Below are positions 44,067-52,394 of a stretch of DNA of 64,000 bases, piece after piece; position 1 is the first letter of the stretch, and each line of letters opens with the position of its first letter. The notes beneath the pieces are model-generated. The model worked only from the letters and a program-made list of their open reading frames with translations, made no database searches and was not told where the DNA came from. A program made the position numbers and the translations under genes. This stretch comes from Rubrivivax sp. (GTDB lineage Bacteria; Pseudomonadota; Gammaproteobacteria; Burkholderiales; Burkholderiaceae_C): NCBI GenBank assembly GCA_016707445.1, contig JADJHR010000019.1:124001-188000 (forward strand), read 5' to 3'.

Positions 44067-45035
44067 TCAGTCGGCGTACTGCCCGGCGGCCTTGATGGCG
44101 GGGCCCCACTTGGCGATTTCGGCTTCGACGAACTTCTTGTGCTCGACCGGGTCGGTGCGGCGGTCAGTCACCACCACGGCGCCCAGGGCCTCCTCGCGCT
44201 TGATGAACTCGGGGTCCTTCAGCGCAGCCTTCAGCGCTGCGTTGACGGTGTCGATCACGGCCTTGGGCGTGCCCTTGGGCGCGTACATCCCGTGCCAGAT
44301 CGTGACGTTGAAGCCCTTCAATCCTGACTCGTCCAGCGTCGGCAGGTTGGTCAGGCCAGGTGTGCTCAGGCGCTTGCTGGTGGTGACCGCGAAGGCCTTG
44401 ATCTTGCCGGATGCGATCTGCCCGGTGGTGTTGGTCGTCTGGTCGCACATCAGGTCGACCTGACCGCCCAGCAAGTCCGTCATGGCGGGCGCCGTGCCCT
44501 TGTACGGAACGGTGGTCATGTCGACGTCCATCGCCTGCTGGAACAGCAGGCCGCACAGGTGCGAAGCAGCGCCCAGGCCGGCATTGGCCAAGTTGATCTT
44601 GCCCTTGTTGGCGTCGATCCACTTGCGCAACTCGGCCCAGTTGTTCGCCGGCAGGCTGGACCTGCCGACCAGCGTCATCGGCACCTCGTTGATCATGCCC
44701 AGGTACTCGAAGTCAGTCAGCACCTTGAAGGGCAGGTTGCGGTACAGCGCCGGCGCCGTGGCCATGCCGATGTGGTGCAGCAGCAGCGTGTAGCCGTCGG
44801 GTGCGGCCTTGGCCACCTTGGCCGCGCCCAGCGTGCCGCCGGCACCGCCGACGTTCTCGATGACCACGATCTGGTTGTGCAGACCCTTGCGCAGCACCTC
44901 GGCGAGGTCGCGCGCGACCTTGTCGGTGGGGCCGCCAGCGGCGAAGGGCACCACCAGGGTGACCGGCTTCTCGGGGTAGGCGGCCAGGGCGGGCAGGGTG
45001 GCGAAGGCGGCCACCGCGAAGGCGATATTGCGCAT
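44067..45035 (-). CDS. Bug-family (TctC-like) tripartite tricarboxylate-transporter substrate-binding protein
   Basis: The 322-residue periplasmic protein has a signal peptide (MRNIAFAVAAFATLPALAA) and the Bug fold: YPEKPVTLVVPFAAGGPTDK, NVGGAGGTLGAAKVAKAAPD, VPYKGTAPAMTDLLGGQVDL. Bug proteins bind carboxylates for a TctAB membrane pair or act as sensors; no tctA or tctB gene is nearby, so it is an orphan receptor. The ATG at 45035 begins the signal peptide. The IS element lies just upstream, inserted 120 bases before the start. Confidence 0.92.
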   Translation of the reverse strand: MRNIAFAVAAFATLPALAAYPEKPVTLVVPFAAGGPTDKVARDLAEVLRKGLHNQIVVIENVGGAGGTLGAAKVAKAAPDGYTLLLHHIGMATAPALYRNLPFKVLTDFEYLGMINEVPMTLVGRSSLPANNWAELRKWIDANKGKINLANAGLGAASHLCGLLFQQAMDVDMTTVPYKGTAPAMTDLLGGQVDLMCDQTTNTTGQIASGKIKAFAVTTSKRLSTPGLTNLPTLDESGLKGFNVTIWHGMYAPKGTPKAVIDTVNAALKAALKDPEFIKREEALGAVVVTDRRTDPVEHKKFVEAEIAKWGPAIKAAGQYAD

Positions 45036-45153
45036 GGAATGTATCCGGGATGAAGGGCTGGCGCCACGATCGACGCGTGGGCGAGATGTTAGAAGCGGCT
45101 TGTCGGCAGGGTTCATCGGGAACTACTTATCTTTGCGGGTAGCACGACAGGCA

Positions 45154-46210
45154 CTAGTCCACTGAAACGGAAGAATCGGCTGTGATGCGACGAGTCGGAT
45201 CGGCGAACTTCCATTTGAGCGGTTTGGGGTTCTTGTTGTATTGGCGGATGTATCGCATGAGCTTCTTGTCGAGGTCTTTGATGGAAGAGAAGATGCCCCG
45301 CGTAATGACATCGCGCTGGATGCGGGCGAACCAGTTCTCGACCTGGTTCAGCCAGGACGAGTACGTCGGCGTGTAGTGCATATGGACGCGCCGGTGCTTT
45401 GCCAGGAACGCTTGCACCAGGTCGGTCTTGTGGCTGCTGACGTTGTCGCAGATGACGTGGATCTCGCGCCGTGGAGACTGGGTGGCGACGATCTCTTCGA
45501 GGAAGCCGACGAACTGCTCGCTGGTGTGTCGTGCGGCCGTCTTGCCCAGCACTTGGCCCGTGCTCGTGTTGAGGGGCCGCGAACAGGCTGAGCGTGCCGT
45601 TGCGCTTGTATTCGAAGCCATGGCTTTGGGCGCGCCCCGGCGACAGTGGCGGCATGGATCCTTGCGGTCAAGCGCCTGGATTGCCGTCTTCTCGTCCACG
45701 CAGAACACGGCCGCGTGCGCCGGAGGGTCCAGGTACAGCCCGATCACGTCGGCCGCCTTGGTCTCGAAGTCTGGATCGTTGGAGACCATGTGAGTGTCCA
45801 GCCGATGCGGGCGCACCCCGTGCTTGCGCCAGATGCGCTGCACCGCAGAGAACGATACGTCGCCGAGTTCGTTGGCGAGCTTGCGGCTGCTCCAGTGTGT
45901 GGAGCCATCCCGGGGCAGGTGCTTGAGCGTGCGGTTCAGCACCCGAGCCTCCAGCTGGCCGTGGGCACCTGGGCGCGCGCCCTGGGTGCAACGACACCAG
46001 GCCAGCCAAGCCCTGGGAGTCGAACGAGGTCGTCCATGGTGACGAACGCATCGTTGCACGCCAGCTTCTCGCGAATATCGACCCGGCGCTCCCCAGCTGC
46101 CCAAGCACCACGCAACGCGCTCGACGCGAGAGCGCCGCATTGCCATGCCGCTTGCGCATCACAGCGTCCAATTCAGCGCGTTGTTCACTCGTCAGCATCG
46201 TTCTTTGCAT
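45154..46210 (-). pseudogene. IS630-family transposase, degraded by several frameshifts
   Basis: Pieces of one IS630 transposase lie in three frames on the minus strand. MLTSEQRAELDAVMRKRHGN starts in one frame, ERRVDIREKLACNDAFVT follows in a second, WTTSFDSQGLAGLVSLHPGR returns to the first, and the rest (DGSTHWSSRKLANELGDVSF onward) is in the third. A further excursion (SPGRAQSHGFEYKRNGTLSL, about 45575-45655) splits the catalytic part. The DDE residues (CVDEKTAIQAL, ICDNVSSHK, SSWLNQVENWFA) are all still visible. At least five frame changes make it non-functional unless the sequence is wrong. Confidence 0.85.
45155..45166. repeat. Left terminal inverted repeat of the IS630 element
   Basis: TAGTCCACTGAA pairs perfectly with the right end at 46249-46260, then the two ends diverge. 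It includes the TA target duplication. Confidence 0.88.
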
Positions 46211-46248
46211 ACCTCAAGATATGCGGGCAATGCATTCGATTTCAATGG

Positions 46249-46260
46249 TTCAGTGGACTA
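46249..46260. repeat. Right terminal inverted repeat of the IS630 element
   Basis: TTCAGTGGACTA is the reverse complement of the left end. Its TA forms part of the TAG stop codon of the adjoining ligase gene. Confidence 0.88.
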
Positions 46261-47532
46261 GCCGATCGTTCGCCCGTCCTCGATCACCTTGCCGTCATTG
46301 GGCAGGCTGCCCGGGGCGCACAGCACGATGTCACCGCGCAGCTTGGTGACGTCGCGCAGACTGGCGGACACGGCATCGACCAGACCCGCGGGCGATGTCA
46401 GTGCCTCGACCTTCAGCGTCATGCGGTCGTTGGCCATCTCGCCTTCGACCACGAGTCGCGCCTTCAGAAGCTCAGGGTGACGGCGCAGCACTTCGGCCAC
46501 CTGACTGGGGTGCACGAACATGCCGCGCACCTTGGTGGTCTGGTCGGCGCGGCCCATCCAGCCCTTGATGCGCAGGTTGCTGCGGCCCGTGGGGCACTGG
46601 CCGGGCAGCACGGCCGACAGATCGCCGGTGCCGAAGCGCAGCAGCGGATAGTCGGCCTGCAGCACCGTGACCACGATCTCACCCACCTCGCCCTCGGGCA
46701 CGGGGTCGTCGGTGCCGGGGCGCACGATCTCGACGATCACGCCCTCGTCGACCACCAGGCCCTGGCGTGCGCTGGTTTCGTAGGCGATCAGGCCGACATC
46801 GGCGGTGGCGTAACACTGATAGCCGACAACACCACGTTCGGCCAGCCAGTCGCGCAAGGCCGACGGAAAGGCCTCGCCGCTGAGCAAGGCCTTCTGCAGG
46901 TGCGGCAGCGCGACGCCGCTCTCGGCCGCTTTCTCGAGCAGGATGCGCAAGAAACTGGGGGTGCCGGCATAGCCGTCGGCGCGCAGCTCGGCCGCGGCCT
47001 GCAGCTGCAGTTCGGTGTTGCCCACGCCGCCCGGAAACACCGTGCAGCCCAGCGCCTGGGCGCCGCTTTCCATGATCCAGGCGCCTGGCGTCAGGTGATA
47101 GCTGAAGCTGTTGTGCACCAGGTCGCCGGCGCGAAAACCGGCGGCAAACAGCGCCCGTGCCGAGCGCCAGTAGTCGGTGGTCGATCCTTCGGGTTCGTAG
47201 ATTGGCCCGGGCGACTGGTAGACCCGTCGTGCGTGGCCTTGCTTGCCCAGTGCACGCCAGCCGATGGCCGAAAAGCCGCCGAACGGGTTCCAGGTCTCGG
47301 CAGCGGTGCGGCCGGCGACCTGGCGCTGCAGCAGCTCGGCCTTGCGCATCACCGGCAACCGTGCCAGTGCGGCGCGTGTCGTCACCGATGCCGCATCGAC
47401 ACCCGCCAGTCGGTCGGCGTAGGCGGGCGTGGTGCGTGCCGCTTGCACCTGGCCGGGCAGCGCGGCCAGCAAGGCCGCTTCACGGCTGGCCGGGTCGCGA
47501 GTCTCCAGCGCGTCAAAGTGTTCCACACCCAT
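46258..47532 (-). CDS. Phenylacetate-CoA ligase (PaaK)-like adenylate-forming enzyme
   Basis: The 424-residue protein activates a carboxylic acid to its CoA thioester via an acyl-adenylate. PaaK-type features are QSPGPIYEPEGSTTDYWRSA (in place of the usual P-loop SSGTTG), AALRADGYAGTPSF-like substrate pocket residues, LRFGTGDLSAVL and GRADQTTKVRGMFVHPSQVA. The atypical P-loop suggests an aryl or specialised acid substrate. The stop codon TAG is exactly at the IS junction, but excising the element would regenerate the same stop, so the protein appears complete. It is the last gene of the Liv-type transport operon. Confidence 0.87.
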   Translation of the reverse strand: MGVEHFDALETRDPASREAALLAALPGQVQAARTTPAYADRLAGVDAASVTTRAALARLPVMRKAELLQRQVAGRTAAETWNPFGGFSAIGWRALGKQGHARRVYQSPGPIYEPEGSTTDYWRSARALFAAGFRAGDLVHNSFSYHLTPGAWIMESGAQALGCTVFPGGVGNTELQLQAAAELRADGYAGTPSFLRILLEKAAESGVALPHLQKALLSGEAFPSALRDWLAERGVVGYQCYATADVGLIAYETSARQGLVVDEGVIVEIVRPGTDDPVPEGEVGEIVVTVLQADYPLLRFGTGDLSAVLPGQCPTGRSNLRIKGWMGRADQTTKVRGMFVHPSQVAEVLRRHPELLKARLVVEGEMANDRMTLKVEALTSPAGLVDAVSASLRDVTKLRGDIVLCAPGSLPNDGKVIEDGRTIG

Positions 47533-47536
47533 CTTT

Positions 47537-47833
47537 TCAGTCTTCCCGCTGCCAGCGCTCGAGCCGGCGTTTGACCTCATCGATCAGCTTGCGCTGATCG
47601 GCATGGCTCTTCACGACCTGCCGGTCCCATTCGGGTGTCGCCGACAGTCGTCGTGCCAGCTTGACGGCGATGGAGCCTTCATCCAAGGCAAGCTGAAGCA
47701 CCGCTTTGCCTTTCACTTCGAAGCCGGCCCCGCGCTCGGCCAGTTTCAGGTCGCGCAGCGCACGCTTGAGTTGCAACAGAGCATCGCCAGCTTCGAACGG
47801 CGTTGGCGCAATTGCAAAATCATCTCCAGCCAT
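47537..47833 (-). CDS. Small conserved-looking protein in the Liv-type operon, function unknown
   Basis: The 98-residue, soluble protein is not recognised. It is charged (KRALRDLKLAERGAGFEVKG, KLIDEVKRRLERWQRED) with an amphipathic C-terminal helix. It sits between the livF-like gene and the PaaK-like ligase and stops four bases before the ligase start, so it is probably cotranslated. The ATG at 47833 is chosen over one 15 bases upstream. Its place suggests an accessory role for the ligase or transporter. Confidence 0.6.
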   Translation of the reverse strand: MAGDDFAIAPTPFEAGDALLQLKRALRDLKLAERGAGFEVKGKAVLQLALDEGSIAVKLARRLSATPEWDRQVVKSHADQRKLIDEVKRRLERWQRED

Positions 47834-47889
47834 ACGGGCCTCTCCCACTCGAGATCAAGCAGGCGCCACGGATCCGGCTCTGCCGGTCC

Positions 47890-47940
47890 GTCGGGGCCGC
47901 CCCCTCGGGGGGAGGCGCCGCAGGCGCTTCGGGGTGGTCA
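47890..47940. repeat. GC-rich double-hairpin intergenic element
   Basis: CCCCC-tc-GGGGG (47900-47911) is followed by GCGCC-gca-GGCGC (47915-47927). Similar runs occur between genes in many Comamonadaceae-like genomes. It lies directly downstream of the livF-like stop and could stabilise or end the transcript. Confidence 0.5.
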
Positions 47941-48744
47941 ACTTAACCACCGTTTGCGCCGCTTGTAGCTCTTGACGTCGCGAAAGCTCTTGCGATCGCC
48001 ACCGCCCACACCCAGGTAGAACTCCTTCACGTCCTCGTTCTCGCGCAGCGCCTTGGCTTCGCCGTCCATCACGATGCGGCCGTTTTCCAGGATGTAGCCG
48101 TAGTCGGCATAACGCAGCGCGATGTTGGTGTTCTGCTCGGCCAGCAGGAAGGTCACACGCTCCTTCTGGTTCAGATCCTTGACGATCTCGAACACCTCTT
48201 CGACGAGCTGTGGCGCCAGGCCCATGCTGGGTTCGTCGAGCAGCACCATCTTCGGGTTGGCCATCAGCGCGCGGCCGATCGCGCACATCTGCTGCTCGCC
48301 GCCCGAGGTGTAGGCGGCCTGGCTGCTGCGCCGCGTCTTCAGGCGCGGAAAGTAGCCGTAGACTTTGTCCAGCGTTCGCATCACGGCGGCCTTGCCGTCC
48401 TTGCGCGTGTAGGCGCCGGTGAGCAGGTTCTCCTCGATCGTGAGGTGGGCGAAACAGTGCCGGCCTTCCATCACCTGCACCACGCCGCGCTCGACCATGT
48501 CGGATGTGGACAGCTTCTCGATGCGCTCGCCGCGCAGTTCGATGCTGCCCTTGGTGACCTCGCCACGCTCACCGGCCAGCAGGTTGCTGACTGCGCGCAA
48601 GGTGGTTGTCTTGCCCGCACCGTTGCCGCCCAGCAGCGCCACCACCGTGCCTTCGGGCACATTCAGCGACACGCCCTTGAGCACCAGGATCACATGGTTG
48701 TAGATGACCTCGATGCCGTTGACGTTCAGCAGGATATTGGACAT
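47938..48744 (-). CDS. livF: ABC transporter ATP-binding protein, LivF type
   Basis: The 268-residue ATPase powers the branched-chain-amino-acid-type importer encoded by the adjacent genes. Walker A is GGNGAGKTTTLRA, with Gly for the usual Pro; the signature is TSGGEQQMCAIGRAL; Walker B is MVLLDEPSMGLAPQLVEEVF; and the H-loop region reads FLLAEQNTNIALRYADYGYI. The C-terminal tail is longer and basic (SFRDVKSYKRRKRWL). Substrate class in this operon is likely not leucine but the acid activated by the co-encoded CoA ligases. Confidence 0.92.
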   Translation of the reverse strand: MSNILLNVNGIEVIYNHVILVLKGVSLNVPEGTVVALLGGNGAGKTTTLRAVSNLLAGERGEVTKGSIELRGERIEKLSTSDMVERGVVQVMEGRHCFAHLTIEENLLTGAYTRKDGKAAVMRTLDKVYGYFPRLKTRRSSQAAYTSGGEQQMCAIGRALMANPKMVLLDEPSMGLAPQLVEEVFEIVKDLNQKERVTFLLAEQNTNIALRYADYGYILENGRIVMDGEAKALRENEDVKEFYLGVGGGDRKSFRDVKSYKRRKRWLS

Positions 48745-48758
48745 GCATGCCTCTGGTT

Positions 48759-48810
48759 CTCTTGCAAGCACCGCAGGCGGTGCTTGCAAGAGGGCTCATC
48801 GACGAGCCCT
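48759..48810. promoter_or_regulatory. Tandem hairpins between livF and the binding-protein gene
   Basis: A 16-bp inverted repeat (arms 48759-48774 and 48777-48792, with TCTTGCAAGCAC inside) is followed by a second stem, AGGGCTC/GAGCCCT (48791-48797 and 48804-48810). They lie in the 139-base gap after the binding-protein gene. No T-run follows, so they are more likely to stabilise or process mRNA, giving more binding protein than ATPase, than to end transcription. Confidence 0.55.
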
Positions 48811-48883
48811 TCGATCTGGCGGGGCTTGGGGGTTCAGATCGGTCCCGGGACTTCGGGACCGCTGAATCGAAGCGCCTTGCGGA

Positions 48884-50221
48884 TCAGCTCTGGCAATCCG
48901 CTGCCGTGCGGCGCGTCCACTTCTTCTCGGCAGCGTACTTCTCGGCCGCCGCCTTGACCATCGGCTTGATGATCTGTTCGTCGGCTTCGTACCAGGTAGG
49001 CTGGACGTTCCACTTCGCACCGTCCCAAGTCTCGATGCGCGCCCAGGTCGATCCCATGTGATCGGCGCAGGACGTGCTCAGCGGTCGCATGACGCCGGCA
49101 AAACCCAGCGAGTCGAGCTTCTTCTGGTCGAGCGCCAGGTTCTCGAAGCCCCAGCGCACCTGTTCGCCTGTCATTACCTTGCCCTTGCCGAAGCGCTCTT
49201 GCGCACGGCGCGTGGCCTCGATGGACAACATCTGGATGATCACGCCGCGGGTGTAGAGCACCGAGCCGACCTCGTCTTTCGGACCGGTACCGGCGTCCTT
49301 GCCGTGCACGTACTTCAGGATGTCCTGCATCACCTTGGGGTGCGTGCCTGCGGTGTTCAGCGCCAGCGCGTTGTAGCCCTTGGCACCCATGCCCACATCC
49401 TTGACGTCGGGCTCGGCGCCGGCCCACCACACGCCGTACATCTTTTCGCGTGGGTAGCCGGTGGCCTGCGCTTCCTTCAGCGCGGTCGAATTCATGACGC
49501 CCCAGCCCCACAGCATCACGTAGTCGGGTCGGCTCTGGCGCACCTGCAGCCAGGCGGCCTTCTGGTCCACGCCCGGCGCGGCGACCGGGATCAGCTGCAG
49601 ATCGAAGCTGTGCATCTTGCTGCGTTCCTGCAGCTCGGGGATCGGCTCCTTGCCGAACGGGCTGTCGTGGTAGACGAGTGCGATCTTCTTGCCCTTGAGC
49701 TTGTCGTAGCCGCCGGCCGTCTTGGCGATGTGCTGAACCAGGATGTCGGCCCCCGTCCAGTAGCTGCCCATCAGCGGAAAGTTCCACTTGAAGATCATGC
49801 CGTCCTGCGCCGCCGACAGGCCATAGCCCAGGGTGATGAGCGGAATCTTGTCGATGGGCGCCTTGTCGGTCAGCGCGAACGTGATGCCGGTGGATTGCGG
49901 ATCGAACACGGTCGCGCCGCCGTTCTTGCCCTTGAGCCGCTCGTAGCACTCGACGCCCTTGTCGGTGGCGTAGCCGGTCTCGCACTCCTCATACGTCAGC
50001 TTGACACCGTTGATGCCGCCGTCGCGGGCGTTGATCATCTTGATGTAATCCTGCTTGCCATTCGCCCACGGCGTGCCGTTGGGTGCATAGGGGCCGGTGC
50101 GGTAGACGAGCAGCGGATAGAACTGCTCCTTGGCCTGCGCAAATGCCGCCGGCGAAGTGACCAGGCTGGCCAGGCCGGCGGCGGTGACCGCTGCGGCCAT
50201 GAACAAGGACTTGACTTTCAT
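48884..50221 (-). CDS. ABC transporter periplasmic substrate-binding protein (LivK-like)
   Basis: The 445-residue protein has a signal peptide (about residues 1-28, ending SPAAFAQA) and a two-lobed periplasmic-binding fold (IKMINARDGGINGVKLTYEE; IALVYHDSPFGKEPIPELQE). It is longer than amino-acid-specific LivK and belongs to the subgroup linked with aliphatic or aromatic acid uptake operons. It lies between the livF-like and livM-like genes. The hairpins after it could make it the most abundant product. Confidence 0.9.
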   Translation of the reverse strand: MKVKSLFMAAAVTAAGLASLVTSPAAFAQAKEQFYPLLVYRTGPYAPNGTPWANGKQDYIKMINARDGGINGVKLTYEECETGYATDKGVECYERLKGKNGGATVFDPQSTGITFALTDKAPIDKIPLITLGYGLSAAQDGMIFKWNFPLMGSYWTGADILVQHIAKTAGGYDKLKGKKIALVYHDSPFGKEPIPELQERSKMHSFDLQLIPVAAPGVDQKAAWLQVRQSRPDYVMLWGWGVMNSTALKEAQATGYPREKMYGVWWAGAEPDVKDVGMGAKGYNALALNTAGTHPKVMQDILKYVHGKDAGTGPKDEVGSVLYTRGVIIQMLSIEATRRAQERFGKGKVMTGEQVRWGFENLALDQKKLDSLGFAGVMRPLSTSCADHMGSTWARIETWDGAKWNVQPTWYEADEQIIKPMVKAAAEKYAAEKKWTRRTAADCQS

Positions 50222-50291
50222 GTCTGCCTCCTAGGGGGGTGATGCACTGCTGAAGTGCTGTGAGAAATTGAGAACGGGGCTGGCTGAGTCT

Positions 50292-51356
50292 TCAATGGGG
50301 GAAGGGCCACAGTCGCAGCTTTTCCTTGCCGATCGACCACAGCCGTGCCAGACCATGCGGCTCGACGACGAGAAAGAAGACGATCAAGGCGCCGAAGATC
50401 ATGGAGGTCAGGTGCGCCGCCAGCGCGGTGTCGATCGGGATGCCGAACCAGTACGGCATGTTGTCCAGCACGATCGGCAGCACGACGATGAAGGCCGCGC
50501 CGAAGAAGCTGCCCATGATCGAGCCCAGCCCGCCGATGATGACCATGAACAGCAGGTCGAACGACCGGTTGAGGTTGAAGGCCGCCGGCTCCCAGGTGCT
50601 CAGATGCACGAATCCCCACAGTGCGCCGGCCACGCCGACGATGAAGCTGCTGACGGCAAAGGCGGTCAGCTTGGCGTAGACCGGGCGGATGCCGATCACC
50701 GCGGCTGCCACGTCCATGTCGCGCATGGCCATCCACTCGCGGCCGATGGCGCCGCGCACCAGGTTCTTGGCCAGCAGCGCGAACACCGTGACGAAGACCA
50801 GACAGAACAGGTACTTGCTGGCCGGTGACTGAATCTGCAAGCCCAGCACCTGCAGTCCCGCCGCGCTGACCGAGCCGGACGACGAGTCATTGGTCAACCA
50901 GGAAATACGCAGGAAAGCCCAGTCCACGAAGAACTGCGCCGCCAGCGTGGCCACCGCCAGATACAGCCCCTTGATGCGCAGTGACGGGATGCCGAAGACC
51001 ACGCCAACGACCGTGGCGCACACACCGCCGAGCAGCAGCGATGCAATCAGCGGCATGCCGTCGATGCGCACCTGGAAGTTGTAGGCCGCATAGGCACCCA
51101 CCGCCATAAAGGCACCGGTGCCCAGCGAGATCTGGCCGCAGTAGCCGACCAGAATGTTCAGACCGATGGCCGCCAGCGAGAGGATGAGAAACGGGATCAG
51201 GATGGCGCGCATCAGGTACTCGGATGCGACAAACGGCACGACGACGAAGGCCAGCACCAGCACCAGCGCGATGGCGATGCGGTCCTGACGGATCGGGAAG
51301 ATCTGCTGGTCGGCGCGGTAGCTGGTCTTGAACTGGCCGTTTTCGCGATAGAGCAT
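50292..51356 (-). CDS. livM: ABC transporter permease, LivM type
   Basis: The 354-residue membrane protein has about ten hydrophobic segments and the LivM signatures: LAAIGLNILVGYCGQISLGT, the IGREWMAMRDMDVAAAVIGI loop that contacts the ATPase (EAA-like), and IIGGLGSIMGSFFGAAFIVV. It forms the channel with the LivH-like partner. It starts 70 bases before the binding-protein gene, with the LivH-like gene 96 bases further upstream. Confidence 0.92.
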   Translation of the reverse strand: MLYRENGQFKTSYRADQQIFPIRQDRIAIALVLVLAFVVVPFVASEYLMRAILIPFLILSLAAIGLNILVGYCGQISLGTGAFMAVGAYAAYNFQVRIDGMPLIASLLLGGVCATVVGVVFGIPSLRIKGLYLAVATLAAQFFVDWAFLRISWLTNDSSSGSVSAAGLQVLGLQIQSPASKYLFCLVFVTVFALLAKNLVRGAIGREWMAMRDMDVAAAVIGIRPVYAKLTAFAVSSFIVGVAGALWGFVHLSTWEPAAFNLNRSFDLLFMVIIGGLGSIMGSFFGAAFIVVLPIVLDNMPYWFGIPIDTALAAHLTSMIFGALIVFFLVVEPHGLARLWSIGKEKLRLWPFPH

Positions 51357-51401
51357 GAGCTGTGCCTCTGGATGATCTTTGGGTTACGGCACGCTAGGCC
51401 T

Positions 51402-51467
51402 AACTTGGCTGCGCCAAGTTGGTCTTCACCGAAAGTTCATTGATCGTGTGTGTCATACGCGATCAAT
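51402..51467. promoter_or_regulatory. Two hairpins between livH- and livM-like genes
   Basis: AACTTGGC-tgc-GCCAAGTT (51402-51420) and ATTGATCG/CGATCAAT (51439-51446 and 51460-51467) lie in the 96-base gap. The second overlaps the livH stop codon. They are intercistronic mRNA structures of uncertain role. Confidence 0.45.
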
Positions 51468-52382
51468 GATCTTTTCTCCGAACAACCCCTGCGGCCTCAC
51501 CAGCAGCACCAGCAGCACGACCACGTAGCCGAACCAGATCTCGATGCCGCCGCCGACCATGGGGCCGATGAAGACTTCGGACAGCTTTTCACCCATGCCC
51601 AGAATCAGTCCGCCGATGATGGCGCCGGGCACCGAGGTGAGGCCGCCCAGAATCACCACCGGCAAGGCCTTGAGCGCCAGCACGCTGAGCGAAAACTGCA
51701 CACCCAGCTTGCTGCCCCAGATCATGCCGGCCACCAGCGCGACGAAACCGGCCACGCTCCAGACGATGACCCACACACGCGACAGCGGGATGCCGATCGA
51801 CTGCGCGGCCTGATGATCGTCGGCCACCGCACGCAGGGCGCGTCCGGTGGTGGTGTACTGGAAGAAGACCGACAGCGCGGTCACCAGTGCGGCGGCGATC
51901 GCGGCTGCATAGAGGTCTTCCTTGCTGACCAGGATGCCGCCCTGGAAGATGTTCTCGAACAAGAACATCGGATCTTTGGGCATGCCGATGTCGATCTTGT
52001 AGATGTCATTGCCGAACAGGGTTTGCCCGAAACCGTCGAGAAAATAGGTGATGCCCAGCGTGGCCATCAGCAGCGTCACGGCCTCCTGGTTGACCAGCTT
52101 GCCGAGCACGAGACGCTCGATCACCCAGGCCAGCAGCACCATCACCACCATCGCGCCGGCAAAGGCCAGCACGTTGGCCAGCACCTTGTTGTCCAGCCCC
52201 GTCAGCGCAGGCAGCCATTCGGCAAAGCGCGCCATCGCCAGCGCTGCGAACAGCACCATCGCACCCTGCGCGAAGTTGAAAACACCGCTGGCCTTGAAGA
52301 TGAGCACGAAGCCCAGCGCCACCAGCGAATACAGCATGCCCGACATCAGGCCGCCGATCAAAGTCTCGAGGAAGAAGCCCAT
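51453..52382 (-). CDS. livH: ABC transporter permease, LivH type
   Basis: The 309-residue membrane protein shows LivH features: LMSGMLYSLVALGFVLIFKA, GVFNFAQGAMVLFAALAMAR, and the coupling loop TTTGRALRAVADDHQAAQSI. The glycine-rich LGGLTSVPGAIIGGLILGMG near the C-terminus is typical. It starts 12 bases after the LivG-like gene ends. It pairs with the LivM-like protein. Confidence 0.93.
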   Translation of the reverse strand: MGFFLETLIGGLMSGMLYSLVALGFVLIFKASGVFNFAQGAMVLFAALAMARFAEWLPALTGLDNKVLANVLAFAGAMVVMVLLAWVIERLVLGKLVNQEAVTLLMATLGITYFLDGFGQTLFGNDIYKIDIGMPKDPMFLFENIFQGGILVSKEDLYAAAIAAALVTALSVFFQYTTTGRALRAVADDHQAAQSIGIPLSRVWVIVWSVAGFVALVAGMIWGSKLGVQFSLSVLALKALPVVILGGLTSVPGAIIGGLILGMGEKLSEVFIGPMVGGGIEIWFGYVVVLLVLLVRPQGLFGEKIIDRV

Positions 52383-52394
52383 GCTGGTCTGCGC

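Larger units (their letters stand above)
45155..46260. mobile_element. IS630-family insertion sequence (decayed), inserted at a TA
   Basis: The element is 1106 bases including both TA dinucleotides. Its ends carry a perfect 12-bp inverted repeat, TAGTCCACTGAA at the left and TTCAGTGGACTA at the right. TA duplication is the hallmark of the IS630/Tc1/mariner group. It sits between the Bug receptor gene and the aryl-CoA ligase gene. The transposase reads on the minus strand and its stop uses the TA plus a flanking G. Confidence 0.88.

Noticed and set aside
45154..46210. Programmed -1 frameshifting to explain the split IS630 transposase
   Set aside because: At least five frame changes are needed and in both directions, which programmed frameshifting cannot give.
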